This document shows, piece by piece, positions 21,537-30,345 of a DNA stretch of 64,000 nt. The notes beneath the pieces are model-generated. The model made no database searches and was not told the origin of the DNA. It worked only from the letters and a program-made list of their open reading frames with translations. The DNA lies in NCBI RefSeq assembly GCF_030010555.1, contig NZ_JASCQP010000011.1, positions 124,001-188,000 on the forward strand, written 5' to 3'. The stretch is from Halomonas rhizosphaerae. Its GTDB lineage: Bacteria; Pseudomonadota; Gammaproteobacteria; Pseudomonadales; Halomonadaceae. Position numbers and translations under genes: made by a program. The first letter of the stretch is position 1; every line of letters begins with the position of its first letter.

Positions 21537-22559
21537 TCAGGCCATCTCGGCGCGATGGCCGGCGTGATCGGGGAGAGGGAGCTCGAGGCCCGCCAGCAGG
21601 TCGTCCAGGTCGCGCAACCGCTTCACGGCCTGGAAGCGGCGGGCCGCCTCGTGGTCGCGCTGGCGCATATGGTTGAGCCACTGCTTGATCAGGGCAGTGA
21701 CGACGCGCGCCGGAAGTGTGCTACGCTGCAATGCAGCAAAGTCGACGAGGATCTGTGCCCGGGCCTGCCAGGGCGTGTCGGGCAATTGCTTACCGGTTGC
21801 CTGCCAATGGCGGATGCGTGCCGCCAGCCAGGGGTCGGCCAGGGCGCCGCGGCCGAGCATCACGTCGCGACACCCGGAGAGGGTGCGGGCCTTCCAGTAG
21901 TCCTCCAGGGTCCAGATGTCGCCGTTGGCGACCACCGGGATGGAGAGGCGCTGGTGGATGCGGCCGATCCACTCCCAGTGGGCCGGCGGGCGGTAGCCCT
22001 CGTCGCGGGTACGGCCATGGACCACCAGGCGCCGGGCGCCGGCGTCCTGGGTGGCCAGGGCGCAGGCCAGGGCCAGGCGGCGATCGGAGAAGCCCAGGCG
22101 AATCTTGGCCGTCACCGGGATCTCGTCGCCCACGGCCCGGGACACCGCCGACACGGCGGCGTGAACCCGTCGCGGGTCACGCAGCAGCGAGGCGCCGCCA
22201 TCGTGACGGTTGACCAGCTTGGCCGGGCAGCCGAAATTGAGGTCCAGGCCGGTGGCGCCGAGGCTCAGGGCCTGGCGGGCATTGGCCGCGAGGGCCTCCG
22301 GGTCGGAGCCCAGCAGTTGCAACTGCACGGGGACGCCACTCGGCGTAGTGACGCCGGGGCGCGCCAGTTCCGGGCAGTGCCGATGGAAGACGCGGGGCGG
22401 CAGGCGGGCGTCCACCACGCGCACGAATTCTGTCACCACCCAGTCGAAACCGGGGGTGCGGGTCAGGAGGTCGCGAGTCACCGCATCGATGACTCCCTCC
22501 ATGGGCGCTAGGCCGATCCGCCCGTTATGTAGTAAATTAACAACGCTGACTTCCACCAT
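21537..22559 (-). CDS. dusC: tRNA-dihydrouridine(16) synthase
   Basis: 340-residue FMN enzyme reducing a uridine in the tRNA D-loop. The DusC-subfamily opening IGLAPMEGVIDAVTRDLL and the block TEFVRVVDARLPPRVFHRHCPEL closely resemble E. coli DusC rather than DusA/B. The catalytic Cys is in DLNFGCPAKLVNRHDGG. FMN-site residues lie in VTAKIRLGF and VVHGRTRDEGY. The minus-strand ATG at 22559 gives a short N-terminal extension before the barrel; no strong ribosome site is obvious, so a slightly later start is possible. It is divergent from oadG. Confidence 0.92.
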   Translation of the reverse strand: MVEVSVVNLLHNGRIGLAPMEGVIDAVTRDLLTRTPGFDWVVTEFVRVVDARLPPRVFHRHCPELARPGVTTPSGVPVQLQLLGSDPEALAANARQALSLGATGLDLNFGCPAKLVNRHDGGASLLRDPRRVHAAVSAVSRAVGDEIPVTAKIRLGFSDRRLALACALATQDAGARRLVVHGRTRDEGYRPPAHWEWIGRIHQRLSIPVVANGDIWTLEDYWKARTLSGCRDVMLGRGALADPWLAARIRHWQATGKQLPDTPWQARAQILVDFAALQRSTLPARVVTALIKQWLNHMRQRDHEAARRFQAVKRLRDLDDLLAGLELPLPDHAGHRAEMA

Positions 22560-22673
22560 GACGCCATTGCAATCTGTCGGGGATGTGGCAGGTTATAGCA
22601 TCCTAAAAAATGCGCAAGCCGGGTTTTCTCGTGAGATCGAGCCCAACTAAGCGCAAGAAGCAGGAGAATTCGC

Positions 22674-22925
22674 ATGCAGGACACGCAGCTGCTCAACGAG
22701 GGGCTTGCCCTGATGGGGCTCGGCATGGGCTTTGTCTTTGTTTTTCTTACCGTGCTGGTGATCGTCACCACCCTGATGTCCAAGGCCATCGGTCGCTTCT
22801 TCCCCGAGCCGCCCGCGCCTGCCGCGACCGGCAACCGCCGCCCGCCGGCGCCTCGCCAGGACGATGACGTGATGGTCGCCATCACCGCCGCGGTGCATCG
22901 CTATCGCCGCCGCCACCGCCGCTGA
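22674..22925 (+). CDS. oadG: Oxaloacetate decarboxylase gamma subunit
   Basis: 83-residue small membrane subunit of the Na+-pumping oxaloacetate decarboxylase. One N-terminal membrane helix ([20 protein letters not shown], about residues 15-34) is followed by a Pro-rich linker and a basic, His/Arg-rich tail (HRYRRRHRR), which in the family binds zinc and contacts the alpha subunit. GGAGAA precedes the ATG. First gene of oadGAB. Confidence 0.9.
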   Translation: MQDTQLLNEGLALMGLGMGFVFVFLTVLVIVTTLMSKAIGRFFPEPPAPAATGNRRPPAPRQDDDVMVAITAAVHRYRRRHRR

Positions 22926-22972
22926 GGCGACTCCCCCTTTCCCCTTCCATCCATAACGACAAGGTCACGACC

Positions 22973-24802
22973 ATGACTGACAAGACACGCCCGCTTGGCA
23001 TCACCGATGTCGTCCTGCGCGATGCCCACCAGTCGCTGTTCGCCACCCGCATGCGCCTCGATGACATGCTGCCCATCGCCGAGAAGCTCGACCGCGTCGG
23101 CTTCTGGTCGCTGGAGTCCTGGGGCGGGGCCACCTTCGACGCCTGTATCCGCTACCTCGGCGAGGATCCGTGGGAGCGGATACGGGCGTTGAAGGCGGCC
23201 ATGCCCAACACCCCCCAGCAGATGCTGCTGCGCGGCCAGAACCTGCTCGGCTACCGCCACTACGCCGATGACGTGGTGGACCGTTTCGTCGAGCGGGCCA
23301 GGACCAACGGCGTCGACGTCTTCCGCGTCTTCGATGCCATGAACGACCCGCGCAACCTCGAGCGGGCCATCCAGGCGGTCCGCAAGGTCGAGGGGCACGC
23401 CCAGGGCACGCTCTCCTATACCGTGAGCCCGGTGCACACCCTGGACGGCTGGGTCGAGCTCGGCAAGACCATCGCCGCCATGGGCGCCGACTCCCTGGCC
23501 ATCAAGGACATGGCCGGCCTGCTCAAGCCCTACGATGCCTATGAGCTGGTCACCAAGCTCAAGGCCGCCGTGGACATCCCCATCCACATGCAGTGCCACG
23601 CCACCACCGGCATGTCCACCGCCACCGCCCTCAAGGCCGCAGAGGCGGGCATCGACAACGTCGATACCGCCATCTCCTCGATGTCCATGACCTATGGCCA
23701 TAGCCCCACCGAGTCGGTGGTGGCCATCCTGGCGGGCACCGAGCGCGACACCGGCCTGGACCTCGAGCTGCTCGAGGAGATCGCCGCCTACTTCCGCGAG
23801 GTGCGCAAGAAGTACGCCGCCTTCGAGGGCTCGCTGAAGGGCATCGACTCGCGCATCCTGATCGCCCAGGTGCCGGGCGGCATGCTCACCAACATGGAAG
23901 GCCAGCTCAAGGAGCAGGGCGCCGGCGACAAGCTCGACGATGTTCTGAAGGAAATTCCCAGGGTACGGGAAGATCTGGGCTTTATCCCGCTGGTCACCCC
24001 CACCTCGCAGATCGTCGGCACCCAGGCGGTGATGAACGTGATGATGGGCGAGCGCTACAAGTCGATCTCCAAGGAGGTCCAGGCGCTGCTCAAGGGCGAG
24101 TACGGTGCCGCCCCGGCGCCGTTCAACAAGGAGCTTCAGGCGCGCGTGCTGGAGGGGGGCGAGCCGATCACCTGCCGCCCCGCCGACCGGCTGGAGCCGG
24201 AGATGGACCGTCTGACCGCCGAGCTCAAGGAGAAGGCCAAGGCCGAAGGCATCCGCCTGGCCGAGGGCGAGCGCGAGATCGACGACGTGCTGACCTATGC
24301 GCTCTTCCCGCAGATCGGCCTGAAGTTTCTCAAGAACCGCGACAACCCCGACGCCTTCGAGCCCGCGCCCCAGGCCCCCGGGAAGGAGACCCCCGACGCC
24401 AGTGCCAGCCTGCCGGCGAAGGCCGAGGCCAGGGCCCCGGCCACCCAGGGCACGGCGCCGGCCGGCCCCGAGACCTACACCGTCAAGGTCAACGGCAAGG
24501 CCTACGTGGTGGAGGTCGCCGAGGGCGGCGAGGTCGGTGCTGTCCAGGAGCAGGCCGCGCCCGCCCAGCCCGAGGCCGCGCCGGCCGCGAGCGGTGAGGC
24601 GATCACCGCGCCGCTGGCCGGCAACATCTTCAAGGTCAACGTGCGCGAGGGCGACAGCGTCGAGGCGGGGGACGTGGTGATCATCCTCGAGGCCATGAAG
24701 ATGGAGACCGAGGTGCGTGCCACGGGCGCCGGCACCGTCTCCGCTGTCAAGGTCAGCGAGGGCGACAGCGTCGCCGTCGGTGACGTCCTGATCGAGCTCT
24801 AA
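22973..24802 (+). CDS. oadA: Oxaloacetate decarboxylase alpha subunit (biotin protein)
   Basis: 609-residue carboxyltransferase subunit. The TIM-barrel domain begins [19 protein letters not shown] (metal-site Asp), with [12 protein letters not shown] and [15 protein letters not shown]. The conserved carboxylase domain follows to about residue 450, then a Pro/Ala-rich flexible linker. The C-terminal biotinyl domain carries the biotinylated Lys at about residue 576 in EAMKMETEV. It moves CO2 from oxaloacetate to biotin; decarboxylation on OadB drives Na+ export. Order G-A-B with short gaps indicates one operon, fitting a salt-adapted bacterium that uses a sodium gradient. Confidence 0.96.
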   Translation: MTDKTRPLGITDVVLRDAHQSLFATRMRLDDMLPIAEKLDRVGFWSLESWGGATFDACIRYLGEDPWERIRALKAAMPNTPQQMLLRGQNLLGYRHYADDVVDRFVERARTNGVDVFRVFDAMNDPRNLERAIQAVRKVEGHAQGTLSYTVSPVHTLDGWVELGKTIAAMGADSLAIKDMAGLLKPYDAYELVTKLKAAVDIPIHMQCHATTGMSTATALKAAEAGIDNVDTAISSMSMTYGHSPTESVVAILAGTERDTGLDLELLEEIAAYFREVRKKYAAFEGSLKGIDSRILIAQVPGGMLTNMEGQLKEQGAGDKLDDVLKEIPRVREDLGFIPLVTPTSQIVGTQAVMNVMMGERYKSISKEVQALLKGEYGAAPAPFNKELQARVLEGGEPITCRPADRLEPEMDRLTAELKEKAKAEGIRLAEGEREIDDVLTYALFPQIGLKFLKNRDNPDAFEPAPQAPGKETPDASASLPAKAEARAPATQGTAPAGPETYTVKVNGKAYVVEVAEGGEVGAVQEQAAPAQPEAAPAASGEAITAPLAGNIFKVNVREGDSVEAGDVVIILEAMKMETEVRATGAGTVSAVKVSEGDSVAVGDVLIEL

Positions 24803-24812
24803 GGGCCCCCTC

Positions 24813-26135
24813 ATGGAGAAACTACTGACACTCTGGCACGGCTCGGGGCTCTACAACCTGAATCTGGGCCAGGCCGTGATGATCCTGGTGGGGCTGGTGC
24901 TGCTCTACCTGGCGATCCGCAAGAAGTTCGAGCCGCTGCTGCTGGTGCCGATCGGCTTCGGCGGCATCCTGGCCAACATTCCCGAGGCGGGCCTGGCGCT
25001 GTCGGCGCTGGACCAGGCCATCGAGGTGGCCAGGCCCGCCGTGCTCCAGCAGCTCGGGACCGCCCTCGGTGCGAGCCTGGACCCGCTGGCCGACGCCGAG
25101 ACGTGGCGCCAGACCCTCAAGGGGCTGGCCCATGACGGGGCCTCGCCGGAGGCGCTGCGTGCCGCCCGCGACGTGGCGGTCGGCGTCGGCTACGGCGACG
25201 GCATGCTCTACAGCTTCTACGCCGTGGCCATCGCCTCGGGCATCGCCCCGCTGGTGATCTTCATGGGCGTGGGGGCGATGACCGACTTCGGCCCGCTGCT
25301 GGCCAACCCGCGTACCCTGTTCCTGGGCGCGGCGGCCCAGTTCGGCATCTTCGCCACCCTGTTCGGCGCGGTAGGGCTCTCGGCCCTGGGCGTGATGGAC
25401 TTCTCGCTCAACCAGGCCGCCGCCATCGGCATCATCGGCGGTGCCGACGGCCCCACCTCGATCTATGTGTCGAGCGTGCTGGCCCCGGAGCTGCTGGGTG
25501 CCATCGCCGTGGCCGCCTATGCCTATATGGCGCTGGTTCCGCTCATCCAGCCGCCGATCATGAAGCTTCTCACTTCGAAGCGGGAGCGCGAGATCACCAT
25601 GACCCAGCTGCGGCCGGTGTCGAAGCTCGAGAAGGTGGTCTTCCCGATCGCGATCCTGCTGCTGGTGGCCTTCTTCCTGCCGGATGCGGCGCCGCTGCTG
25701 GGGATGTTCTGCTTCGGCAACCTGATGCGCGAGTGTGGCGTGGTGGAGCGGCTCTCGGACACGGCCCAGAACGCGCTGATCAACATCGTGACCATCTTCC
25801 TGGGCCTCTCGGTGGGCTCCAAGCTGATGGCCGACAGCTTCCTGGCGGTGGAGACCTTGGGGATCCTCGGCCTGGGCATCGTGGCCTTCGGCATCGGCAC
25901 CGCCGCCGGGGTGCTGATGGCCAAGCTGATGAACGTGATGAGCAAGATGCCGATCAACCCGCTGATCGGGGCCGCCGGGGTCTCGGCGGTGCCCATGGCG
26001 GCGCGGGTGGCCAACAAGGTGGGGCTGGAGTCCAACCCCCACAACTTCCTGCTGATGCACGCCATGGGGCCCAACGTGGCCGGGGTGATCGGTTCGGCGG
26101 TGGCCGCCGGGGTGATGATCAAGTATCTGGGGTGA
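24813..26135 (+). CDS. oadB: Oxaloacetate decarboxylase beta subunit (Na+ pump)
   Basis: 440-residue polytopic membrane protein that decarboxylates carboxybiotin and couples this to Na+ export. Conserved features are [34 protein letters not shown] (the Asp-containing Na+ site region) and [14 protein letters not shown] long hydrophilic loop sits near residues 60-130. It begins 10 bp after oadA with an AAGGG site. It ends convergently with the yigZ-like gene, with a GC-rich hairpin between. Confidence 0.95.
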   Translation: MEKLLTLWHGSGLYNLNLGQAVMILVGLVLLYLAIRKKFEPLLLVPIGFGGILANIPEAGLALSALDQAIEVARPAVLQQLGTALGASLDPLADAETWRQTLKGLAHDGASPEALRAARDVAVGVGYGDGMLYSFYAVAIASGIAPLVIFMGVGAMTDFGPLLANPRTLFLGAAAQFGIFATLFGAVGLSALGVMDFSLNQAAAIGIIGGADGPTSIYVSSVLAPELLGAIAVAAYAYMALVPLIQPPIMKLLTSKREREITMTQLRPVSKLEKVVFPIAILLLVAFFLPDAAPLLGMFCFGNLMRECGVVERLSDTAQNALINIVTIFLGLSVGSKLMADSFLAVETLGILGLGIVAFGIGTAAGVLMAKLMNVMSKMPINPLIGAAGVSAVPMAARVANKVGLESNPHNFLLMHAMGPNVAGVIGSAVAAGVMIKYLG

Positions 26136-26151
26136 GGCGCCCTCGGGCGCC
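26136..26151. terminator. GC hairpin between convergent oadB and yigZ-like genes
   Basis: GGCGCCC-TC-GGGCGCC directly after the oadB stop. There is no good T-tract on either side; it is probably a transcript end or an RNA-stabilising hairpin for the convergent pair. Confidence 0.45.
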
Positions 26152-26170
26152 GTTCCTCGTGCTGGCGGAG

Positions 26171-26788
26171 TCAATCGTCCAGCAATGCGAGCCGGCCCCG
26201 CAGGCGTGTCTCGAGGGCGGTCAGGTCGGCAGGGGCGTCGCTTGGCCAGCCCACCGTGAGCCGCACGCCGTCGGCGCCGTACTCGGCCTGCTCGACCGGC
26301 ACCTCCTGGCCGGCCAGCCAGGCGCGGGCCTCGGCCTCGCCGGCGAAGTCGACCCGCAGGCGCAGCGGAGTGCGCTCGACCACCGTGCGGCGCGGCAGGG
26401 CCTCCAGGCCCTCGGCCACGGCGCGGGAGTAGGCGCGCGCCAGGCCCCCGGTGCCGAGCTTGGTGCCGCCGAAGTAGCGCGTGACCACGCAGCCCACCTC
26501 GCCGAGGCCGGCGCCCTCCAGCACCTGGAACATGGGACGCCCGGCGGTGCCGCCGGGCTCGCCGTCGTCGGAGAATCCGATGGCGGTCTGCTCGCCGGGT
26601 GGGCCGGCGATGAAGGCGCTGCAGTGGTGGCTGGCGCCGGGGTGGGTTCGGCGTGCCTCGGCCAGCAGTGCCTCGAAGGCGGCCGTATCCGGCGAATGGC
26701 AGAGCCAGGTGATAAAGCGGCTGCGCTCGACGTCGGTCTCGGTTTCCCGCCACTCTCCGGGCAGCAGGTCGGGTACCGGATAGCGCAT
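26171..26788 (-). CDS. IMPACT/YigZ family protein
   Basis: 205-residue YigZ/IMPACT-family protein of uncertain biochemical role; the eukaryotic relative IMPACT modulates GCN2. Family signature segments are SRFITWLCHSPDTAAFEALL, HHCSAFIAG, FSDDGEPGGTAGRPMFQVL and the hallmark VTRYFGGTKLGTGGLARAY. The start on the minus strand at 26788 overlaps the stop of the LexA-like gene as TGATG, so translation is probably coupled and the gene should share that gene's SOS-type promoter. A much longer open frame continues upstream but is antisense noise over the LexA-like and ccmA region. Confidence 0.9.
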   Translation of the reverse strand: MRYPVPDLLPGEWRETETDVERSRFITWLCHSPDTAAFEALLAEARRTHPGASHHCSAFIAGPPGEQTAIGFSDDGEPGGTAGRPMFQVLEGAGLGEVGCVVTRYFGGTKLGTGGLARAYSRAVAEGLEALPRRTVVERTPLRLRVDFAGEAEARAWLAGQEVPVEQAEYGADGVRLTVGWPSDAPADLTALETRLRGRLALLDD

Positions 26789-27258
26789 CAGGCGGCCAGC
26801 TCCGCCTGACGCACCACGCCCATCACCAGGCCGATCACCTGGATGTCGTCGTTGCGCAGGTAGATGGGGGCCATGCGCTCGTTGGCCGGCTGCAGGCGCA
26901 CGCCTGACTTCTCGATGTAGAGCTTCTTCAGGGTGACCTCCTGATCGTTGATCATCACCACCGCGGTCTCGCCGTTCTCGGCACTCTCGCGGCGCTCGAT
27001 GATGATCACATCCCCGTCGAAGATGTTGCAATCGACCATGGAGTCGCCGCGCACTCGCAGGGCATAGGTGTTGCGGCGCACCATGCGCGTGGGTACCTGG
27101 ATGCTGCCGGCCTCGGGGCAGGCCTCGATGGGCATTCCCGCCGAGACGCGGCCGAGCAGCGGGATCTCGGTCAGGTCGTCCGCCTCGATGGCCGCCCAGG
27201 CCTGGGCCAGCGGAAGGTTGCGGCGGCGCTCCAGGTACTGCGGTGTGACGTTGGGCAT
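26788..27258 (-). CDS. LexA-like S24 peptidase without DNA-binding domain
   Basis: 156-residue protein with a complete S24 (LexA/UmuD) autopeptidase domain. It has an Ala40-Gly41 cleavage site in GRVSAGMP, the Ser73 nucleophile in VRGDSMVDCNIFDGD and the Lys111 general base in EVTLKKLYI. Full-length LexA is about 200 residues with an N-terminal winged helix; here only about 30 residues precede the cleavage region, and no helix-turn-helix is visible. An SOS box lies 24-43 bp upstream and a GGGAG site precedes the ATG, so the short form is the real start and not a mis-annotation. It may act as a UmuD-like protein, but no umuC is adjacent. It overlaps the yigZ-like gene. Confidence 0.85.
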   Translation of the reverse strand: MPNVTPQYLERRRNLPLAQAWAAIEADDLTEIPLLGRVSAGMPIEACPEAGSIQVPTRMVRRNTYALRVRGDSMVDCNIFDGDVIIIERRESAENGETAVVMINDQEVTLKKLYIEKSGVRLQPANERMAPIYLRNDDIQVIGLVMGVVRQAELAA

Positions 27259-27281
27259 GCGATGTCTCCCCTGTCGTCGAA

Positions 27282-27301
27282 ACCTGTCGATACGTACAGT
27301 G
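27282..27301. promoter_or_regulatory. LexA (SOS) box upstream of the LexA-like gene
   Basis: CTGT-CGATACGT-ACAG (core 27284-27299) has the perfect CTGT-N8-ACAG architecture. It is placed 24 bp from the start of the minus-strand S24 peptidase gene, so that gene and yigZ should be SOS-regulated. Confidence 0.88.
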
Positions 27302-27358
27302 TTTCACGAGCATAGCAGGGGGCCGGAATCTGGCAAGGGATGGCTGTCCACGCAAGGC

Positions 27359-27372
27359 TTGATCCAGGGCAA
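27359..27372 (+). promoter_or_regulatory. Possible Anr/Fnr-like site upstream of ccmA
   Basis: TTGAT-CCAG-GGCAA has one perfect half-site (TTGAT) and a 3/5 match to the other half (ATCAA), 92 bp upstream of the ccmA start. Oxygen control of cytochrome c maturation would make sense, but the match is weak. Confidence 0.2.
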
Positions 27373-27463
27373 GTGCGACCGGCTGACGCAGACGGCTCGA
27401 CTGGTAGCCAGGGCCCTTTCCGTGTAGAGTTCCGGGCGAAATTACCCATGCCGGGAGAGTGCC

Positions 27464-28108
27464 TTGAGCCTGCGGCTGCAAGCCCGAAAGCTGGCCTGTG
27501 AGCGGGACGATCGCTGGCTGTTCAGAGACCTTGACCTGGACATCCATGCCGGCGAGATCGTGCGTGTGGAAGGCCCCAACGGCAGCGGCAAGACCACCCT
27601 GCTGAAGATCCTTTCCGGGCAGCTGGCCGACTTTCAGGGAGAGCTCTACTGGAACGACCACCCCATGCGACGCACGCGCCAGGACTTCCTGGCCAACCTG
27701 CTCTACCTGGGCCATGCGCCGGGGGTCAAGGCGGCGCTGACGCCACTAGAGAACCTGGCCTGGTACCAGGCCCTGGCGGGCGAGCCCGATGATGAGGCCG
27801 CGCGCTTCTCGGCGCTCTCGGCCGTGGGGCTCGCCGGCTTCGAGGACCTGCCCGCCGGCCAGCTCTCCGCCGGCCAGCAGCGCCGGGTGGCCCTGGCCCG
27901 GCTGGAGCTGATTCCGCGTCCGCTCTGGGTGCTCGACGAGCCCTTCACCGCCATCGATCGCGACGGCGTGGCGGCCCTCGAGGGGCGCCTGGCGGCCCAT
28001 GCCCGGCGCGGCGGCTGCGTGCTGGTCACCACCCACCACGAATTGGCCGACTCTCCGGCACTGCGGCGCATCCGGTTGGGGCAGGGGGGCGACGATGCCA
28101 CACTCTGA
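27464..28108 (+). CDS. ccmA: Heme exporter ATP-binding protein CcmA
   Basis: 214-residue ABC ATPase of the CcmABCD complex, which drives release of heme-loaded CcmE for cytochrome c maturation. Walker A is GPNGSGKTTLLKIL (about residues 38-51), the signature is LSAGQQRRVALARL and Walker B is LWVLDEPFTAID. The most likely start is the TTG at 27464, which has GGGAGAG upstream and gives the family N-terminus; the nearby ATG at 27448 is out of frame. First gene of a complete ccmABCDEFGHI operon. Its end overlaps ccmB. Confidence 0.95.
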   Translation: MSLRLQARKLACERDDRWLFRDLDLDIHAGEIVRVEGPNGSGKTTLLKILSGQLADFQGELYWNDHPMRRTRQDFLANLLYLGHAPGVKAALTPLENLAWYQALAGEPDDEAARFSALSAVGLAGFEDLPAGQLSAGQQRRVALARLELIPRPLWVLDEPFTAIDRDGVAALEGRLAAHARRGGCVLVTTHHELADSPALRRIRLGQGGDDATL

Positions 28109-28838
28109 GTCACGCTTGGCGCAGGAGCCGGGTGACATGCCGCTGTTCCGGGAACCCGAGGGCGGTGCCGGGGTCGCAATTCGAGCGACGCTGAAGCGTG
28201 ACCTGGTGCTGATGATGCGCCGGCGCAGCGAGGTGCTCAACCCGCTGGTGTTCTTCGCCCTGGTGATCACCCTGTTCCCGATCGGCATCTCGCCGGACCC
28301 GGAGCTGCTGGCGACCATCGCCCCGGGCCTGCTGTGGGTGGCGGCGCTGCTCGCGGCGCTGCTCTCCCTGGACAGCTTGTTTCGCAGCGACTACGACGAT
28401 GGCTCCCTGGAGCAGCTGCTGCTCTCGCCCCAGCCGCTGCCGGCGCTGGCGTTGGCCAAGGTGGCGGTGCACTGGCTGCTCACCGGCCTGCCGCTGGCAC
28501 TGATGGCACCGCTGCTGGGCATCCTGCTGTCGCTGCCGGCAGGCAGCTATGCGGTGCTGGCACTGTCGCTGGCGCTGGGCAGTGCCAGCCTGAGCCTGAT
28601 CGGCGCCATCGGGGCGGCGCTGACCGTGGGGCTCTCGCGGGGCGGCGTGCTGCTGTCGCTGCTGGTGCTGCCCCTCTATATCCCGGTGCTGATCTTCGGC
28701 GCCGGGGCCGTGCAGGCGGCCATCCTCGGCGATGGCGTCTCGGCGCACCTGGCCATCCTGGGGGCGCTCCTGGCAGTGGCGCTGAGCCTCGCCCCCTGGG
28801 CGATCGCGGCGTCACTGCGCATCAGTATCAACGGTTGA
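28095..28838 (+). CDS. ccmB: Heme exporter permease CcmB
   Basis: 247-residue integral membrane subunit of the CcmABCD ABC complex, with about six hydrophobic helices. Family segments include [70 protein letters not shown] and the terminus ALRISING. The ATG at 28095 overlaps ccmA by 14 nt; an alternative ATG at 28137 with a better AGGAG would give a 233-residue protein, closer to the E. coli length of 220. The true start is therefore uncertain by 14 codons. Confidence 0.94.
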   Translation: MPHSESRLAQEPGDMPLFREPEGGAGVAIRATLKRDLVLMMRRRSEVLNPLVFFALVITLFPIGISPDPELLATIAPGLLWVAALLAALLSLDSLFRSDYDDGSLEQLLLSPQPLPALALAKVAVHWLLTGLPLALMAPLLGILLSLPAGSYAVLALSLALGSASLSLIGAIGAALTVGLSRGGVLLSLLVLPLYIPVLIFGAGAVQAAILGDGVSAHLAILGALLAVALSLAPWAIAASLRISING

Positions 28839-28852
28839 GGACGACAATCGGC

Positions 28853-29593
28853 ATGTGGGCCTTCATACACAAGCTCGGATCACCCAAGTGGTTCTACGCC
28901 ATCAGCACGCGCCTGCAGCCCTGGTTCTGGGGGGCGGCGGCGGTGCTGATCCTGGTCGGCAGCGCCTGGGGGCTGGCCTTCGCCCCGGCGGACTACCAGC
29001 AGGGCAACAGCTTCCGCATCATCTACGTGCACGTGCCGGCGGCCTTCCTGGCCCAGTCGATCTTCGTCAGCATGGCGGTGGCCGGCGTCATCTTCATGGT
29101 CTGGAAGATCAAGATCGCCGACATGGCGGCGGCGATGATGGCCCCCTTGGGTGCCGCCATGACCTTCGTGGCGCTGTTCTCCGGCGCGGTGTGGGGCGTG
29201 CCGACCTGGGGCACCTGGTGGATGTGGGACGCGCGTCTCACCTCGATGCTCATCCTGCTGTTCCTCTACTTCGGTGTCATCGCCCTGCGCGGCGCCTTCT
29301 CCAGTCGCGACAGCGCCTCCCGGGCCGCCTCCGTACTGGCCATGGTCGGCGTGATCAACATCCCCATCATCAAGTACTCGGTGGACTGGTGGTACACCCT
29401 CCACCAGCCGGCCACCTTCAGCGTCACCTCGCGTCCGGCCATGCCGGTGGAGATGTGGGCGCCGCTGCTGATCATGGTGCTGGGCTTCTACTCCTTCTTC
29501 ATCGCGGTGACCCTGATGCGCACCCGCAGCGAGATCCTGCGTCGCGAAGCGAGCAAGCGCTGGGTGCGTGAGCTGGCCGGGGAGGTGAGCTGA
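28853..29593 (+). CDS. ccmC: Heme exporter/handling protein CcmC
   Basis: 246-residue six-helix membrane protein that presents heme to CcmE. The WWD heme-handling signature is clear ([18 protein letters not shown]), flanked by conserved histidines in YVHVPAAF and LHQPA. The frame is open well upstream into ccmB, but the ATG at 28853 gives the family start [15 protein letters not shown]. It is 14 bp after ccmB, and its TGA overlaps the ccmD ATG (TGATG). Confidence 0.96.
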   Translation: MWAFIHKLGSPKWFYAISTRLQPWFWGAAAVLILVGSAWGLAFAPADYQQGNSFRIIYVHVPAAFLAQSIFVSMAVAGVIFMVWKIKIADMAAAMMAPLGAAMTFVALFSGAVWGVPTWGTWWMWDARLTSMLILLFLYFGVIALRGAFSSRDSASRAASVLAMVGVINIPIIKYSVDWWYTLHQPATFSVTSRPAMPVEMWAPLLIMVLGFYSFFIAVTLMRTRSEILRREASKRWVRELAGEVS

Positions 29594-29829
29594 TGGCGTT
29601 CGATTCCCTGTCGGCCTTCCTGGCCATGGGCGGCCATGGCGTCTATGTCTGGGCGTCCTGGGGCGTCACCGGGCTGCTGCTGGTGGGCGTGGTGCTCCAT
29701 GCCCGCGCCGAGCGTCGAGCGCTGCTGCGTGACCTGCGGCGCCGGGCGCGTCGCGCGCAGCACCACGGCGCATCGGACGCCGCCGCGACACCGGTTTCAC
29801 ATCGAGAGGGCCATGCCCGTGAGAGCTAA
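29593..29829 (+). CDS. ccmD: Heme exporter small subunit CcmD
   Basis: 78-residue small membrane protein with one transmembrane helix ([21 protein letters not shown], about residues 15-35) followed by a basic cytoplasmic tail ([18 protein letters not shown]). It stabilises CcmABC and helps release holo-CcmE. The start overlaps the ccmC stop, and the 3' end overlaps ccmE by 17 nt. Confidence 0.9.
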   Translation: MAFDSLSAFLAMGGHGVYVWASWGVTGLLLVGVVLHARAERRALLRDLRRRARRAQHHGASDAAATPVSHREGHARES

Positions 29830-30334
29830 ACGCAAGCAGAAGCTGTTCGTTATCCTGGGGCTGGTCTCGCTGGCCGCCATCGCCGTGGGCCTGACCCTCT
29901 ACGCCCTGCGCAGCAACATCAACCTCTTCTTCAGCCCGGTGCAGATCGCTGCCGGGGATGCTCCCCTGGAACGGCAGATCCGCGCCGGCGGCATGGTCAA
30001 GGAGGGCTCGGTGGATCGCGACAAGGAGAGCCTCGAGGTGACGTTCACTGTCACCGACTATGTCGACGACCTCGAGGTACGCTACAGCGGCATCCTCCCC
30101 GACCTGTTCCGCGAGGGGCAGGGCGTGGTGGTGGTCGGCGAACTCCAGCAGGACGGCTGGCTGCGAGCCGACCAGGTGCTGGCGCGTCACGACGAGAACT
30201 ACATGCCCCCCGAGGTGGCCCAGGCCCTGGAGGAGGCTGGCTATTCGCCGGAGGACTACCAGGCCAAGGCCGAGGAGGTGGGCAAGAAGGTGGAAGCCCA
30301 GGCGGAAGACAGCGGCGACGGCCGGACCAACTGA
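29813..30334 (+). CDS. ccmE: Cytochrome c-type biogenesis heme chaperone CcmE
   Basis: 173-residue membrane-anchored periplasmic heme chaperone. The N-terminal anchor is [20 protein letters not shown] (about residues 12-31), followed by an OB-fold domain. The heme-binding His126 and Tyr130 lie in [14 protein letters not shown]. The acidic C-terminal tail is typical. The ATG at 29813 is inside ccmD, with a GAGAGGG site. It carries heme from CcmABCD to the CcmF/H ligase. Confidence 0.95.
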   Translation: MPVRAKRKQKLFVILGLVSLAAIAVGLTLYALRSNINLFFSPVQIAAGDAPLERQIRAGGMVKEGSVDRDKESLEVTFTVTDYVDDLEVRYSGILPDLFREGQGVVVVGELQQDGWLRADQVLARHDENYMPPEVAQALEEAGYSPEDYQAKAEEVGKKVEAQAEDSGDGRTN

Positions 30335-30345
30335 GCGGAGTGCCC

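Noticed and set aside
26789-27715. Upstream extension of the yigZ-like frame to 27715
   Set aside because: It runs antisense through the LexA-like gene, its SOS box and the start of ccmA; the family N-terminus starts at 26788.
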